From assembly GCA_947497485.1 (NCBI GenBank), contig CANMHB010000002.1:124001-188000 (forward strand): 64,000 nucleotides of DNA. Direction: 5' to 3'. A program made the position numbers and the translations under genes. The stretch comes from Flavobacteriales bacterium (GTDB taxonomy: Bacteria > Bacteroidota > Bacteroidia > Flavobacteriales_D > Crocinitomicaceae). Under the pieces are notes generated by a model, which saw only the letters and a list, made by a program, of their open reading frames with translations, did not search any database and had not been told where the DNA came from. Positions 8,596-17,502 of this stretch are shown here, in pieces (the first letter of the stretch is position 1; every line of letters starts with the position of its first letter).

Positions 8596-9321
8596 ATGAA
8601 GCTTTACACAGAAAATATTCGAAAAACCTACCGAGGAAGAGCAGTTGTAAATGGGGTTTCTGTGGAGGTTAATCAAGGTGAAATCGTAGGTTTACTTGGT
8701 CCAAATGGCGCTGGAAAAACAACTTCATTTTATATGATCGTTGGTCTCGTAAGACCAGACGAGGGGAAAGTTTTTCTAGATGACGTGGAAATAACGAAAG
8801 CTCCAATGTATAAACGAGCTCAAATGGGCATTGGCTACCTACCGCAAGAAGTTTCTGTTTTCAGAAAATTAAGCGTTGAAGACAATATCATGGCCATTTT
8901 GGAGATGACAGATCTCAATAAAACGCAGCGCCAGGAAAAACTCGAGCGACTATTGGAAGAATTTCATTTGACACATGTTCGGAAAAATTTAGGCAATCGT
9001 CTTTCGGGAGGAGAAAAACGTAGAACTGAAATTGCTCGGGCGCTTGCTACAGATCCTAAATTTGTGCTTTTAGATGAGCCATTTGCTGGGGTTGACCCAA
9101 TTGCCGTGGAAGACATTCAAGCTATCGTGTCGGAACTTAAAAAGCGAAACATAGGTATTTTAATTACCGATCACAATGTTCAAGAAACCCTTTCTATTAC
9201 AGATCGTGCTTATTTACTTTTCGAAGGAAGTATTTTAAAATCAGGAACGGCCGAAGAACTTGCATCAGATGAACAAGTGCGTAGGGTTTATTTGGGACAG
9301 AATTTTGTTTTAAGAAAATAG
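8596..9321 (+). CDS. lptB: LPS export ABC transporter ATP-binding protein LptB
   Basis: A 241-residue ABC ATPase that powers lipopolysaccharide extraction from the inner membrane with LptFG (not in the window). Walker A is [11 protein letters not shown] (~36-46), the Q-loop is [17 protein letters not shown], the signature is [15 protein letters not shown], and Walker B is [13 protein letters not shown], followed by the H-switch in [10 protein letters not shown]. These match LptB rather than a generic importer ATPase. A TAACTTCG sequence overlaps the preceding stop and may be a weak promoter. Standard length. Confidence 0.96.
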   Translation: MKLYTENIRKTYRGRAVVNGVSVEVNQGEIVGLLGPNGAGKTTSFYMIVGLVRPDEGKVFLDDVEITKAPMYKRAQMGIGYLPQEVSVFRKLSVEDNIMAILEMTDLNKTQRQEKLERLLEEFHLTHVRKNLGNRLSGGEKRRTEIARALATDPKFVLLDEPFAGVDPIAVEDIQAIVSELKKRNIGILITDHNVQETLSITDRAYLLFEGSILKSGTAEELASDEQVRRVYLGQNFVLRK

Positions 9322-9332
9322 CTATTCTTGTC

Positions 9333-10049
9333 TTAAATAATATCAAACATATCCTTAACACCAAAAAGTCGATCAATAGTAAAACCTTCAGCATATTTCA
9401 TGCCTGCAGGGCGACCAAAATTCAACATTCTTCCTTTCACGAAGTCAAAAAACTCTTCACCTGAAATAGGTGTTTCAGGCTCAGAACTGTTTGGATCGAA
9501 AAATTGTGTTTTGTAGGCTTTTATTACCTCTATTTTCTTTTCGGCAAAGGGAGTAACATCAATTACAAAATTGGGCGTTATAAAATAATCTTGGATATAA
9601 TGCAATACCAATCTCGGTCGAAATGAATTTTGTTCTGCCCCATCCCAAGATGTTTCAATTTTCCGAAGACCAGATAGATAACATGCGTCAGCAACGAGCT
9701 TTGCTGCTCTACCATGATCGGGGTGCCGATCAATAATGCTATTCGCCAAAACGATTTGAGGCTGAAATCTTCTTATCTGTTGAATGATTAATCGTTTATT
9801 TTCCTCACTCGGCTCGAAAAATCCATCCTTCATTCGAAGATTTTCACGAATTTTTAACCCAAGCAATTTAGCAGATTCCTCGGCCTCCTCATAGCGAGAC
9901 TGAACAGTCCCCCTGGTGCCAAGCTCCCCCTCAGTTAAGTCAATTATACCAACAGCCTTTCCTTCGCTTGAATACTTCAAAAGCGTCCCACCTGCAGAAA
10001 TTTCTGCATCATCCGGATGAACTGAAAAAGCGAGGATGTCTAGTTTCAT
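9333..10049 (-). CDS. bshB1: bacillithiol biosynthesis deacetylase BshB1
   Basis: A 238-residue zinc deacetylase of the LmbE/PIG-L fold. It removes the acetyl group from GlcNAc-malate in bacillithiol synthesis. Zinc-binding motifs are visible: AFSVHPDDAEISAGG near the N-terminus and RHPDHGRAAKL at ~110. Other BshB1-typical segments are LTEGELGTRGT and AYKTQFFDPNSSEPETPIS. It is cytoplasmic and full length. It converges with lptB, with 11 bases between stops, and lies downstream of gcvP in the same direction, separated by a hairpin-forming intergenic repeat. Together with the YtxJ-type protein it indicates that the organism uses bacillithiol. Confidence 0.95.
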   Translation of the reverse strand: MKLDILAFSVHPDDAEISAGGTLLKYSSEGKAVGIIDLTEGELGTRGTVQSRYEEAEESAKLLGLKIRENLRMKDGFFEPSEENKRLIIQQIRRFQPQIVLANSIIDRHPDHGRAAKLVADACYLSGLRKIETSWDGAEQNSFRPRLVLHYIQDYFITPNFVIDVTPFAEKKIEVIKAYKTQFFDPNSSEPETPISGEEFFDFVKGRMLNFGRPAGMKYAEGFTIDRLFGVKDMFDII

Positions 10050-10060
10050 TTTTAATAATT

Positions 10061-10101
10061 GCGAACGGCTAGTTGCTAATTATTAGCTCGCAACTAGCTG
10101 T
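10061..10101. repeat. intergenic palindromic repeat, copy 1
   Basis: Perfect 9-bp arms GCTAGTTGC (10068-10076) and GCAACTAGC (10090-10098) enclose a 13-base loop between gcvP and bshB1. There is no T-run, so it is a poor terminator. Read on the minus strand it contains GCTAGTTGCGA followed by CCGTTCGCAATT. The same two words recur in the same order at 32384-32477, so I treat it as a dispersed repeat. Confidence 0.55.
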
Positions 10102-10110
10102 TCTTCGTTT

Positions 10111-12954
10111 TCAATTCTCCACTCTGGCGTAGCTTTCAACACTAGGGCAAGAGCAAATCAAATTCCGGTCACCAAAGGCGTTGTCAACACGTCGAACAGG
10201 AACCCAATACTTAAAATTCTTTAGATAAGAGACTGGATAAGCGGCTTCTTGGGGAGAATATGGATAGTTCCAATTCTTATTTATAATGCAATCGGCAGTA
10301 TGAGGAGCGTTTTTTAATAAATTATTGACTTTGTCAGCATGACCATTTTCAATTTCTCGTATTTCATTTCGAATGCTTATCATTGCCTCAACAAATCGAT
10401 CAAGTTCTTCTTTATCTTCAGATTCGGTTGGCTCAATCATCAATGTTCCTGCTACTGGAAAAGAAACTGTTGGTGCATGGAATCCATAGTCAATCAATCG
10501 TTTTGCTATATCAGCCACCTCAACATCTGCTGTTCTTTTAAAATCACGGCAATCTAAAATCATTTCATGAGCAACGGTTCCATTTTTACCACTATACAAA
10601 ATATCATAATGACCTTTTAGCGACGCAGCAATGTAATTGGCATTCAAAATTGCATTTTGGGTAGACTCTCTCAAACCTTTCGCACCAAGCATTTTGATAT
10701 ATCCATAAGAAATTAATAGAATCAATGCACTACCATATGGCGCTGCAGATATTGCATGAATCGCGTTTTCATTGCCCATTTTAACAACAGCACTTCCCGG
10801 TAAAAAGGGCGCTAGATGAGCCGCGACACCAATTGGTCCCATTCCCGGACCGCCGCCACCATGTGGAATTGCGAAAGTTTTATGTAAATTTAAGTGACAT
10901 ACATCTGCGCCAATGTTTCCTGGATTTGTTAAGCCAACTTGCGCATTCATATTCGCACCGTCCATGTAAACTTGACCGCCATTCTCGTGTATGATCGAGG
11001 TAATCTCTTGAATACCTTCTTCATAAACACCATGCGTTGAAGGATAGGTCACCATCAATCCACCAAGCGAATCTTTTAATTCAGTCGCAACTTTTCTCAA
11101 TTCTGCAATATCAATGTTTCCATTCTCATCACAACCTGTTACAACCACTTCGAAACCAGCCATAACTGCTGAAGCTGGATTAGTTCCGTGTGCAGAGGAA
11201 GGTATAATCATTTTATTTCGATGAAAATCACCGCGAGATTCATGGTATGCTTTAATTACCATTAAGCCAGCATATTCTCCCTGAGCACCTGAATTTGGCT
11301 GAAGAGACATCGCTGCAAAACCTGTGCATTCGCAAAGATCTTTTTCTAGCTGCTCAAACATTTCGTAATAACCAATTGCCTGTTCTTTTGGAGCAAATGG
11401 GTGCATATTTGCAAATTGCGGATTTGTTATTGGCATCAACTCGCTTGCAGCATTCAATTTCATGGTGCATGAACCTAGCGGAATCATACTATGCACTAAC
11501 GATAAATCTTTGTTTTCAAGGCTTTTCAAATAACGCATCATTTTTGATTCTGAATGATATTTATTGAAAACAGGATGAGTCAATATTGGGTCAACTCTAA
11601 GATAGTCGGCGGACAAAGAAGCATTATCTAAATTTTCTAGAGCCTGAACATCAAAAACAGAAAGAATTGCATTTAAATCTTCAATTGAATGAGGTTCACC
11701 AAAACTAATTGTCAATTCACGGTCATTGAGGTAGTTAAAATTCAGACCTAATTTTTCAGCTTTTTGTCGAATATTGGCTGAATCAACACCTTTTATCCAA
11801 ATTGTATCAAAATAATTTTCAGAGCCGATTTCTATGCCTTTTGATTTCAAGGCATTTGCCGTTGTTGAAGCTAATTCATGCACCCGCTCTGCTATCTCGC
11901 GAATTCCTAATGGACCGTGATAAACTGCATACATACTGGCCATTACAGCTAAAAGCGCTTGGGCTGTACAAATATTTGAAGTTGCTTTATCGCGTTTGAT
12001 GTGTTGCTCTCTCGTTTGTAAAGCCATTCTTAGCGCTAGGTTGTCATCAGCATCTTTCGAAACACCGATGATCCTGCCTGGCATATTTCGTTTATAGTCT
12101 TCCTTCGCGGCAAAAAAAGCAGCATGAGGACCACCAAATCCCATCGGAACACCAAATCGCTGAGAAGAACCCAAAACGACATCCGCACCCAGAGAACCAG
12201 GTGATTTTAATAATACTAATGAAAGAATATCCGCTGCAACGGCAACTTGAATATTCGATTCTTTCATTTTTGAAATGAATGAACCTATGTTTTTTACTAC
12301 ACCTTTCGAATCAGGGTATTGAATGATCGCACCAAAAAATTGATTATCAGGATTGAAGTCACTTTCATTTCCAACAACTAAATCGATGCCAAGGTTTTTT
12401 GCTCTCCCTTGAACAACATCGATGGTTTGTGCAAAACACGATTCTGAAATAAAAAATTTATTCTTCCCTTCCTTGATGTCATTTCTGGAGCGCGAATTAT
12501 AAAACATAATCATTGCCTCTGCAGCTGCCGTAGCCTCGTCGAGTAACGATGCATTTGCTAATTCCATACCTGTCAGCTCAAGAATCATCGTTTGAAAATT
12601 CAATAAAGCCTCGAGTCTTCCTTGAGAAATTTCTGCCTGATAAGGGGTGTAAGCGGTATACCACCCTGGATTTTCTAGAACATTCCGCAAGATAACAGAA
12701 GGGACAATCGTTTCATTGTATCCCATCCCAATGAATGACTTAAAAACCTTATTTTTCAAGCCTAATTCAGTAATGTGTTTAAGATAATCTTGTTCAGAAA
12801 GCGCATCCAAAACTTTCAATTCTCCATTCAAGCGAATATGAGCTGGAATCGTTTTTTCAACTAATTCTGAAATGGAAGAAATACCGATTTTTTGAAGCAT
12901 CTCAGACTGCTCCGAAGAATTCGAGCCAATATGGCGATTAGCAAAAGCGTTCAT
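10111..12954 (-). CDS. gcvP: glycine dehydrogenase (P-protein) of the glycine cleavage system
   Basis: A 947-residue single-chain, PLP-dependent glycine decarboxylase that passes the aminomethyl group to lipoylated GcvH. The N-terminal half has ANRHIGSNSSEQ and GYTEIV-like MGYNETIVPSVI. The C-terminal half holds the PLP lysine motif HLNLHKTFAIPHGGGGPG and the SAHGTNPASA segment. This is the fused alpha-beta type, not the split GcvPA/PB form. Length matches the family. GcvT and GcvH are not in the window. A TATATTTG box at 12972-12979 supports transcription from just upstream. Confidence 0.98.
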   Translation of the reverse strand: MNAFANRHIGSNSSEQSEMLQKIGISSISELVEKTIPAHIRLNGELKVLDALSEQDYLKHITELGLKNKVFKSFIGMGYNETIVPSVILRNVLENPGWYTAYTPYQAEISQGRLEALLNFQTMILELTGMELANASLLDEATAAAEAMIMFYNSRSRNDIKEGKNKFFISESCFAQTIDVVQGRAKNLGIDLVVGNESDFNPDNQFFGAIIQYPDSKGVVKNIGSFISKMKESNIQVAVAADILSLVLLKSPGSLGADVVLGSSQRFGVPMGFGGPHAAFFAAKEDYKRNMPGRIIGVSKDADDNLALRMALQTREQHIKRDKATSNICTAQALLAVMASMYAVYHGPLGIREIAERVHELASTTANALKSKGIEIGSENYFDTIWIKGVDSANIRQKAEKLGLNFNYLNDRELTISFGEPHSIEDLNAILSVFDVQALENLDNASLSADYLRVDPILTHPVFNKYHSESKMMRYLKSLENKDLSLVHSMIPLGSCTMKLNAASELMPITNPQFANMHPFAPKEQAIGYYEMFEQLEKDLCECTGFAAMSLQPNSGAQGEYAGLMVIKAYHESRGDFHRNKMIIPSSAHGTNPASAVMAGFEVVVTGCDENGNIDIAELRKVATELKDSLGGLMVTYPSTHGVYEEGIQEITSIIHENGGQVYMDGANMNAQVGLTNPGNIGADVCHLNLHKTFAIPHGGGGPGMGPIGVAAHLAPFLPGSAVVKMGNENAIHAISAAPYGSALILLISYGYIKMLGAKGLRESTQNAILNANYIAASLKGHYDILYSGKNGTVAHEMILDCRDFKRTADVEVADIAKRLIDYGFHAPTVSFPVAGTLMIEPTESEDKEELDRFVEAMISIRNEIREIENGHADKVNNLLKNAPHTADCIINKNWNYPYSPQEAAYPVSYLKNFKYWVPVRRVDNAFGDRNLICSCPSVESYARVEN

Positions 12955-12971
12955 GAATTGATTTTAGGTCA

Positions 12972-12979
12972 CAAATATA
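12972..12979 (-). promoter_or_regulatory. TAnnTTTG -7 box of gcvP
   Basis: TATATTTG on the minus strand, 17 bases before the gcvP ATG. The -33 element is not obvious. Confidence 0.55.
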
Positions 12980-13064
12980 CGTGTTCAAAAGAGAAATATA
13001 AACACATCAAATGAATATTAGTTCGAATTAATTCCTTTTATAAAACCAAATCTTTCCTTATCCG

Positions 13065-13072
13065 TATCTTTG
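13065..13072 (+). promoter_or_regulatory. TAnnTTTG -7 box of mgtE
   Basis: TATCTTTG lies 17 bases before the ATG at 13090. It supports choosing this ATG over the TTG at 13087. Confidence 0.55.
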
Positions 13073-13089
13073 CATAAATATTACGATTG

Positions 13090-14442
13090 ATGCGTTTTGA
13101 GCTAACAAAAGAGTTTTTGGAAATTCTGCAACATAAAATTGCAGAGCAAGACGCATTTTGGATCCAAGAAAACGTATTGGAACTGCATTATGCAGATATC
13201 GCTGAAATACTTGATAAATTATCCAATGATGAGGCAAAATTTATCTATTTCTTAGTCGATGAAGATACCCAGGCTGATATTTTAATGGAGTTAGAGGAAG
13301 AAGTTCGTGACCGATTCTTAGCCTCTCTTTCTACAAAAGAATTTGCCGACCAGTTGGAAAATCTCGATTCAGATGATGCTGCAGATATTTTAGGTGATTT
13401 ACCAGATGAGAAAATCCAGGAAGTAATTTCTCAAATGGAGGATGATGGCGCAGCGGAAGATATTGTTGACCTCCTGAATTATGATGAAGATACAGCCGGT
13501 GGATTAATGCAAAAAGAGTTTTTCCAAGCACAAATGGATTGGCCTGTAAACCGCGCATTAATTGAACTTCGTAAGCAAGCAGAAGATGTTGAAAAGGTAT
13601 ACAACATTTTCGTTGTAAATGACTCCAATCAACTTGTGGGAGTTCTTTCACTTAAAAGAGTTTTGTTTGCGAATACGAAAACGAAAATTCAAGATTTATA
13701 TCAATCCAAAAATATTATATCCGTAAAAACTAGTGACTCAGCTGAAGAAGTAGCCAAAGTAATGGAAAAGTATGACCTAGTTTCTGTTCCAGTTGTTGAT
13801 TATCAAAATAAATTAGTTGGCCGAATTACGTTGGATGATGTTGTTGATTACATCAAAGAAGAAGCTGACAAAGATTTCCAGTTAGCTACAGGTATTTCAG
13901 AGCCGTTGGATTCAAGCGCAAGCATTTGGAAAATATCTGCAGCAAGATTACCATGGCTAATTGTTGGAATGTTAGGTGGGATTCTGGGTGCAAAAGTAAT
14001 TTCAAGTTTTGAAGGTAATATCACTCAAATTCCTGCATTAGCGTTCTTCATCCCTTTAATTACCGCTACGGGTGGAAATGTTGGGGTGCAATCTTCAGCG
14101 ATTGTGGTTCAATCTCTTGCACGGGGAGACAAACATTTTGGGAAAATCTTTCCAAAACTTTTAAAAGAAACAGCCGTTGGTCTTGTGAATGGTTTACTCT
14201 TAGCGACAATCATATTTGGAATTGCATATGTGTTTGAAAGCGCTGAATTTGGATTAGTAGTAAGTATTTCATTATTCACTGTCATTATCTTCGCTGCAAC
14301 ACTTGGGACATTGATTCCTTTATTACTGAACAAATACAACATTGACCCTGCATTAGCAACCGGACCTTTTATAACAACATTAAACGACGTTACCGGTCTG
14401 TTTATTTATTTCACAATAGGGATGTTGCTTTTAGGTCATTAA
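13090..14442 (+). CDS. mgtE: magnesium transporter MgtE
   Basis: A 450-residue Mg2+ channel. Order of domains: cytoplasmic N-domain (~1-125, with DDAADILGDLPDEK and EDIVDLLNYDEDTAGGLM), a CBS pair (~135-255, LVGVLSLKRVLF and KLVGRITLDDVVDYI), then five membrane helices from ~285 with the pore-lining PLITATGGNVGVQSSAIVVQ signature. The CBS and N domains sense Mg2+ and gate the channel. The ORF track adds one residue from a TTG; ATG 13090 is preferred. It is not in an obvious operon; tRNA-Ser follows with its own promoter-like box. Confidence 0.96.
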   Translation: MRFELTKEFLEILQHKIAEQDAFWIQENVLELHYADIAEILDKLSNDEAKFIYFLVDEDTQADILMELEEEVRDRFLASLSTKEFADQLENLDSDDAADILGDLPDEKIQEVISQMEDDGAAEDIVDLLNYDEDTAGGLMQKEFFQAQMDWPVNRALIELRKQAEDVEKVYNIFVVNDSNQLVGVLSLKRVLFANTKTKIQDLYQSKNIISVKTSDSAEEVAKVMEKYDLVSVPVVDYQNKLVGRITLDDVVDYIKEEADKDFQLATGISEPLDSSASIWKISAARLPWLIVGMLGGILGAKVISSFEGNITQIPALAFFIPLITATGGNVGVQSSAIVVQSLARGDKHFGKIFPKLLKETAVGLVNGLLLATIIFGIAYVFESAEFGLVVSISLFTVIIFAATLGTLIPLLLNKYNIDPALATGPFITTLNDVTGLFIYFTIGMLLLGH

Positions 14443-14462
14443 TTTAAGTTTAATAAAATCAT

Positions 14463-14470
14463 TACATTTG
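14463..14470 (+). promoter_or_regulatory. TAnnTTTG -7 box of tRNA-Ser
   Basis: TACATTTG ends 14 bases upstream of the mature tRNA 5' end. This is suitable spacing for a short pre-tRNA leader. Confidence 0.5.
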
Positions 14471-14484
14471 CAATCCAAGAAAAC

Positions 14485-14572
14485 GGAGAGGTGTCCGAGT
14501 GGTTGAAGGAGCACGCCTGGAAAGTGTGTATAGGTCAAAAGCTTATCGAGGGTTCGAATCCCTCTCTCTCCG
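14485..14572 (+). tRNA. tRNA-Ser(GGA)
   Basis: An 88-nt class II tRNA folded by hand. The acceptor is GGAGAGG with TCTCTCC (last pair G-U) and discriminator G. The D stem is TCC/GGA with a GGTTGAA-type loop. The anticodon stem is CACGC/GTGTG with loop CTGGAAA, giving anticodon GGA (serine, UCY codons). A long variable arm lies at ~14529-14545, and the T arm is GAGGG-TTCGAAT-CCCTC. CCA is not encoded. The 3' end of the gene is repeated twice downstream. Confidence 0.95.
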
Positions 14573-14771
14573 CAAAAATTGTTCAATATCTAAATATTTA
14601 AGGGATGAGAACACTCGGGTTCGTGCCGAAGCGAAGCGAAGACCAGCGAAGCTAATCCCTCTCTCTCCGCAAAAATTATTCAATATCCAAATATTTAAGG
14701 GATGAGAACACTCGGGTTCGTGCCGAAGCGAAGCGTAGACTAGCGAAGCTAATCCCTCTCTCTCCGCAAAA
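14557..14771 (+). repeat. 97-bp tandem repeats that copy the tRNA-Ser 3' end
   Basis: Two near-identical 97-bp units (14557-14653 and 14654-14750) and a partial third (14751-14771) each begin with AATCCCTCTCTCTCCGCAAA, the last T-arm and acceptor bases of tRNA-Ser. The rest of each unit holds an AT-rich segment, AGGGATGAGAACACTCGGG, a T-loop-like GGGTTCG, and a GCGAAGCGAAG-rich tract. AGGGAT can pair with the ATCCCT that opens the next unit, so each unit may fold as a hairpin. Differences between units are few substitutions. ORFs called here on either strand are artefacts. Confidence 0.85.
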
Positions 14772-14783
14772 GCAATCAAAAGC

Positions 14784-14806
14784 TAGCCCAAAGGCTGATT
14801 TTTTTT
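14784..14806 (+). terminator. probable terminator after tRNA-Ser repeats
   Basis: A short stem AGCC/GGCT with CAAA loop is followed by GATTTTTTTT. The stem is weak, but the T-run is strong. Confidence 0.5.
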
Positions 14807-14920
14807 ACCTTAATTTCAAATAGTAACACCGCCGCAAGAAATATTCATCGAAAAGCCACAAATATTCATTCGGATGATTTACCTCAAAAACGCTGTTTAT
14901 ATTTAATCTAGAAATAAGGA

Positions 14921-15114
14921 GAAAACAGGTCGCTTCTTATGTAAAAGTCGACGTTCTGCTTGGAGAGGCAGTTTTTAGTTTGATAAGAGTTTTATAGTTT
15001 TTTAGTCGACATTTCTAAAGAATTTACATAAGAAGTCCCTGTTTTACTTGCACCACTCAAACTTCTTAATCTACTACCTTAATAAAGGATCCTTGCAGGT
15101 CCTTTATTTTTTTT
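14921..15114 (+). ncRNA. candidate structured small RNA ending in a terminator
   Basis: No protein gene fits here. Two long complementary arms face each other: AAAACAGG + CTTCTTATGTAAA (14922-14945) and TTTACATAAGAAG + CCTGTTTT (15023-15045), 21 paired bases with one small internal loop. Inside, GTCGAC (14947-14952) pairs with GTCGAC (15005-15010), leaving a ~12-base one-sided bulge. A CTGC/GCAG hairpin lies further in. A strong terminator follows at 15081-15114. A long rod with a central bulge is how 6S RNAs look, and a 6S-Flavo motif is known in flavobacteria. I cannot confirm membership; a transposon relic is the main alternative. Confidence 0.5.
15081..15114 (+). terminator. strong intrinsic terminator
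   Basis: The arms AATAAAGGA and TCCTTTATT pair perfectly (9 bp), with further CC/GG pairing inside after one unpaired base, followed by a run of eight T on the plus strand. It overlaps the stop of the convergent cyclase gene. No plus-strand protein gene precedes it after 14442, which argues for a noncoding transcript upstream. Confidence 0.8.
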
Positions 15115-15850
15115 CTATCTTATATAAAACTGGTCGACTTGGGGATGCATCATTTTCAAAAGGTGCAATCTGAAGTTCAAGAATATACTCCCCGTCTTCA
15201 ATGCAATCTTCAACATAGATTAACTCTGTAATCGTTTTAGATAAATTTGGTTGATTTGGGACATTCCAAAAAGCATGATGAAAGGCTAAAGCTCCACCAT
15301 CCGATTCGCGATCAACTGATGGTAAGTCAATCAAAAGATGTTGAACACTCAATTGTTGAATTACATCCATTACAGATAAGTCGAGATACGCAGGATTTGA
15401 ATCCGAATAGTTTTTAGACTTTTTGTCTTCTTGATTACCTAAAGTTCTGATTACTAAAGCTTCTGAAAAGTCCGTTTTGGTTAAACTACTAAAGTGGTGG
15501 GAAAAAATGACGTGGTCACCATTTTCAAGAACATCTGGAAGAATGGAAATTAGAGTTGCCTTAAAAAAATACTTCGTTAACGTCTTGTTAACTGAAAAAA
15601 CTTCTGGTGTAATATGACCACAACATTCTGTATGAGTTCCATGGCCATGAGGATTAAAATACACATCGCGAAAATTCACAGATCCTCCTTCTTGAACGCT
15701 TCCTAAAAATCCGTTTGCTCGAACAGGTTCGAATCTTGGCGGATCTACGTACCAAGCTCTTGGATTATCGTTTCCAGCTCGAAGTCCTATGGAAATATCC
15801 AGCGGCTTATTTGTTTCGATATAATGGTGCTCGTCTATGAATAACCTCAT
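15104..15850 (-). CDS. cyclase/kynurenine-formamidase family protein
   Basis: A 248-residue metal-dependent hydrolase-like protein of the cyclase family (PF04199), which includes bacterial arylformamidase KynB. The signature is HGHGTHTECCGHI at ~85-97, where histidines and aspartate/glutamate bind metal. The N-terminal DISIGLRAGNDNPRAWYVD and the later LLIDLPSVDRESDGGALAFH also match family positions. No signal peptide is present. The true substrate is unknown: N-formylkynurenine is possible, but no tryptophan-degradation genes are near. It is a monocistronic gene. Confidence 0.85.
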   Translation of the reverse strand: MRLFIDEHHYIETNKPLDISIGLRAGNDNPRAWYVDPPRFEPVRANGFLGSVQEGGSVNFRDVYFNPHGHGTHTECCGHITPEVFSVNKTLTKYFFKATLISILPDVLENGDHVIFSHHFSSLTKTDFSEALVIRTLGNQEDKKSKNYSDSNPAYLDLSVMDVIQQLSVQHLLIDLPSVDRESDGGALAFHHAFWNVPNQPNLSKTITELIYVEDCIEDGEYILELQIAPFENDASPSRPVLYKIEKK

Positions 15851-15935
15851 AAATCAAAAGTAACAAAGATTTCCTATTCATAGTTTCTTGTTGAAATTCT
15901 TTATGGCCAAAATGATTTATCGCTTTGTTAGCTAG

Positions 15936-15943
15936 TATATTTG
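15936..15943 (+). promoter_or_regulatory. TAnnTTTG -7 box of glyQS
   Basis: TATATTTG ends 4 bases before the ATG at 15948, so the transcript would start at or very near the start codon. Confidence 0.55.
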
Positions 15944-15947
15944 CATT

Positions 15948-17498
15948 ATGGAACAAAATCAAGACAAACTAAAAGACATTATTTCACACTCAAAAGAGTA
16001 CGGATTTATTTTTCCATCTTCCGAAATTTACGACGGTCTAGCTGCTACTTATGACTATGGCCAATTGGGTTCAGAGTTGAAAAACAACATAAAAACCTAT
16101 TGGTGGAAAGCAATGGTTCAAATGCACGAAAACATCGTAGGTATTGATGCAGCGATTTTTATGCACCCAACCACTTGGAAAGCTTCCGGTCACGTAGATG
16201 CCTTCAATGATCCGTTAATCGATAATAAAGATTCCAAAAAACGATACCGAGCTGATGTCCTAATCGAAGAGCATATCGAAAAGATCAGGCAAAAAATCCA
16301 GAAGGAAGTTGATAAAGGCAGGAATCGTTTCGGAGCAGAATTCGATGAAAATCAATTTAAAGCCACAAATCCAAATGTTCTCAGAAATGCCGAGAAAATA
16401 GCGAGTATTGAAGAGCGAATGAAGAGTGCATTGGATAATAATGATTTAGAAGCTGTGCGAAATCTAATTTTAGATTTAGAAATTGTTTGTCCTATCTCTG
16501 GTTCCAAAAATTGGACTGAAGTTCGGCAATTCAACCTTATGTTCTCGACCGAGTTGGGTTCTGTAGCCGGAGATGCTGCAACAATCTATTTAAGACCAGA
16601 AACAGCACAAGGAATTTTTGTGAACTTCTTGAATGTTCAGAAATCTGGGAGAATGAAAATACCATTTGGAATCGCTCAAATCGGAAAGGCTTTTCGAAAT
16701 GAAATCGTTGCTCGTCAATTTATTTTTAGAATGCGTGAGTTTGAACAAATGGAAATGCAATTCTTTGTTCGTCCTGGAGAGGAAATGAGGTGGTATGAAT
16801 ATTGGAAAGAAGCCCGCGAAAAATGGCATAAAAATTTGGGCTTGGGGAATCACAATTATCGTTTTCATGATCACATTAAATTGGCACATTACGCTAATGC
16901 AGCTTGTGATATCGAATTTAATTTCCCAATGGGATTCAAGGAACTAGAAGGAATTCATTCTCGAACCGATTTTGACTTAAAGCAACACGAGCAATTTTCA
17001 GGTAAAAAACTGCAATTCTTTGACCCTGAAATGAATGAAAGTTACGTGCCTTACGTCGTAGAAACTTCCGTTGGTCTGGATCGATTATTTTTAGCCGTTT
17101 TGTCATCTTCCTATCAAAATGAAAAACTAGAAGATGATTCCGAACGCATTGTGTTAAAAATCCCAGCTGTTCTTGCGCCCTACAAAGCTGCCGTTCTTCC
17201 GCTGATCAAAAAAGATGGGTTACCAGAAAAAGCCAGAGAAATTCAAAAAGCGCTGCAATTCGAATACAATGTCCAATATGATGAAAAAGATGCAATTGGA
17301 AGGAGGTATCGTCGACAAGATGCGATTGGAACACCGATTTGTATAACAATTGACCATCAAACATTAGAAGATAATACCATAACCATTCGTGATCGTGACA
17401 CAATGATTCAAGAAAGAATTTCAATTGACAAACTCGAACAAAAAATCGCTGAAAAAGCGAGCTGGAAAAAAATACTAACCGATTTAGATAAAAACTAA
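15948..17498 (+). CDS. glyQS: glycine--tRNA ligase (dimeric alpha2 type)
   Basis: A 516-residue class II synthetase of the single-chain type shared by eukaryotes, archaea and some bacteria, not the alpha2-beta2 GlyQ/GlyS form. Motifs include GFIFPSSEIYDGLAATYDYG at the N-terminus, YLRPETAQGIFVNF, motif 2 QIGKAFRNEIVARQFIFRMREFEQ, and motif 3 VVETSVGLDRLFLAVL. The C-terminal anticodon-binding domain runs from ~405, with APYKAAVLPL. It charges tRNA-Gly in the cytoplasm. A secreted-protein gene begins 4 bases after its stop. Confidence 0.97.
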   Translation: MEQNQDKLKDIISHSKEYGFIFPSSEIYDGLAATYDYGQLGSELKNNIKTYWWKAMVQMHENIVGIDAAIFMHPTTWKASGHVDAFNDPLIDNKDSKKRYRADVLIEEHIEKIRQKIQKEVDKGRNRFGAEFDENQFKATNPNVLRNAEKIASIEERMKSALDNNDLEAVRNLILDLEIVCPISGSKNWTEVRQFNLMFSTELGSVAGDAATIYLRPETAQGIFVNFLNVQKSGRMKIPFGIAQIGKAFRNEIVARQFIFRMREFEQMEMQFFVRPGEEMRWYEYWKEAREKWHKNLGLGNHNYRFHDHIKLAHYANAACDIEFNFPMGFKELEGIHSRTDFDLKQHEQFSGKKLQFFDPEMNESYVPYVVETSVGLDRLFLAVLSSSYQNEKLEDDSERIVLKIPAVLAPYKAAVLPLIKKDGLPEKAREIQKALQFEYNVQYDEKDAIGRRYRRQDAIGTPICITIDHQTLEDNTITIRDRDTMIQERISIDKLEQKIAEKASWKKILTDLDKN

Positions 17499-17502
17499 TT
17501 TA

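Noticed and set aside
11295-11999. Plus-strand ORFs inside gcvP
   Set aside because: Shadows of the highly conserved P-protein frame.
14557-14771. CRISPR array
   Set aside because: The units are direct head-to-tail copies with no variable spacers and no cas genes nearby.
14499-14779. ORFs of 68 aa (+) and 78 aa (-) in the track
   Set aside because: They run across tRNA-Ser and its repeats on both strands and are by-products of the repeated sequence.
14922-15045. Terminal inverted repeats of a MITE
   Set aside because: No flanking target duplication was seen and a terminator follows in the transcribed direction, so an RNA is favoured, though not proven.
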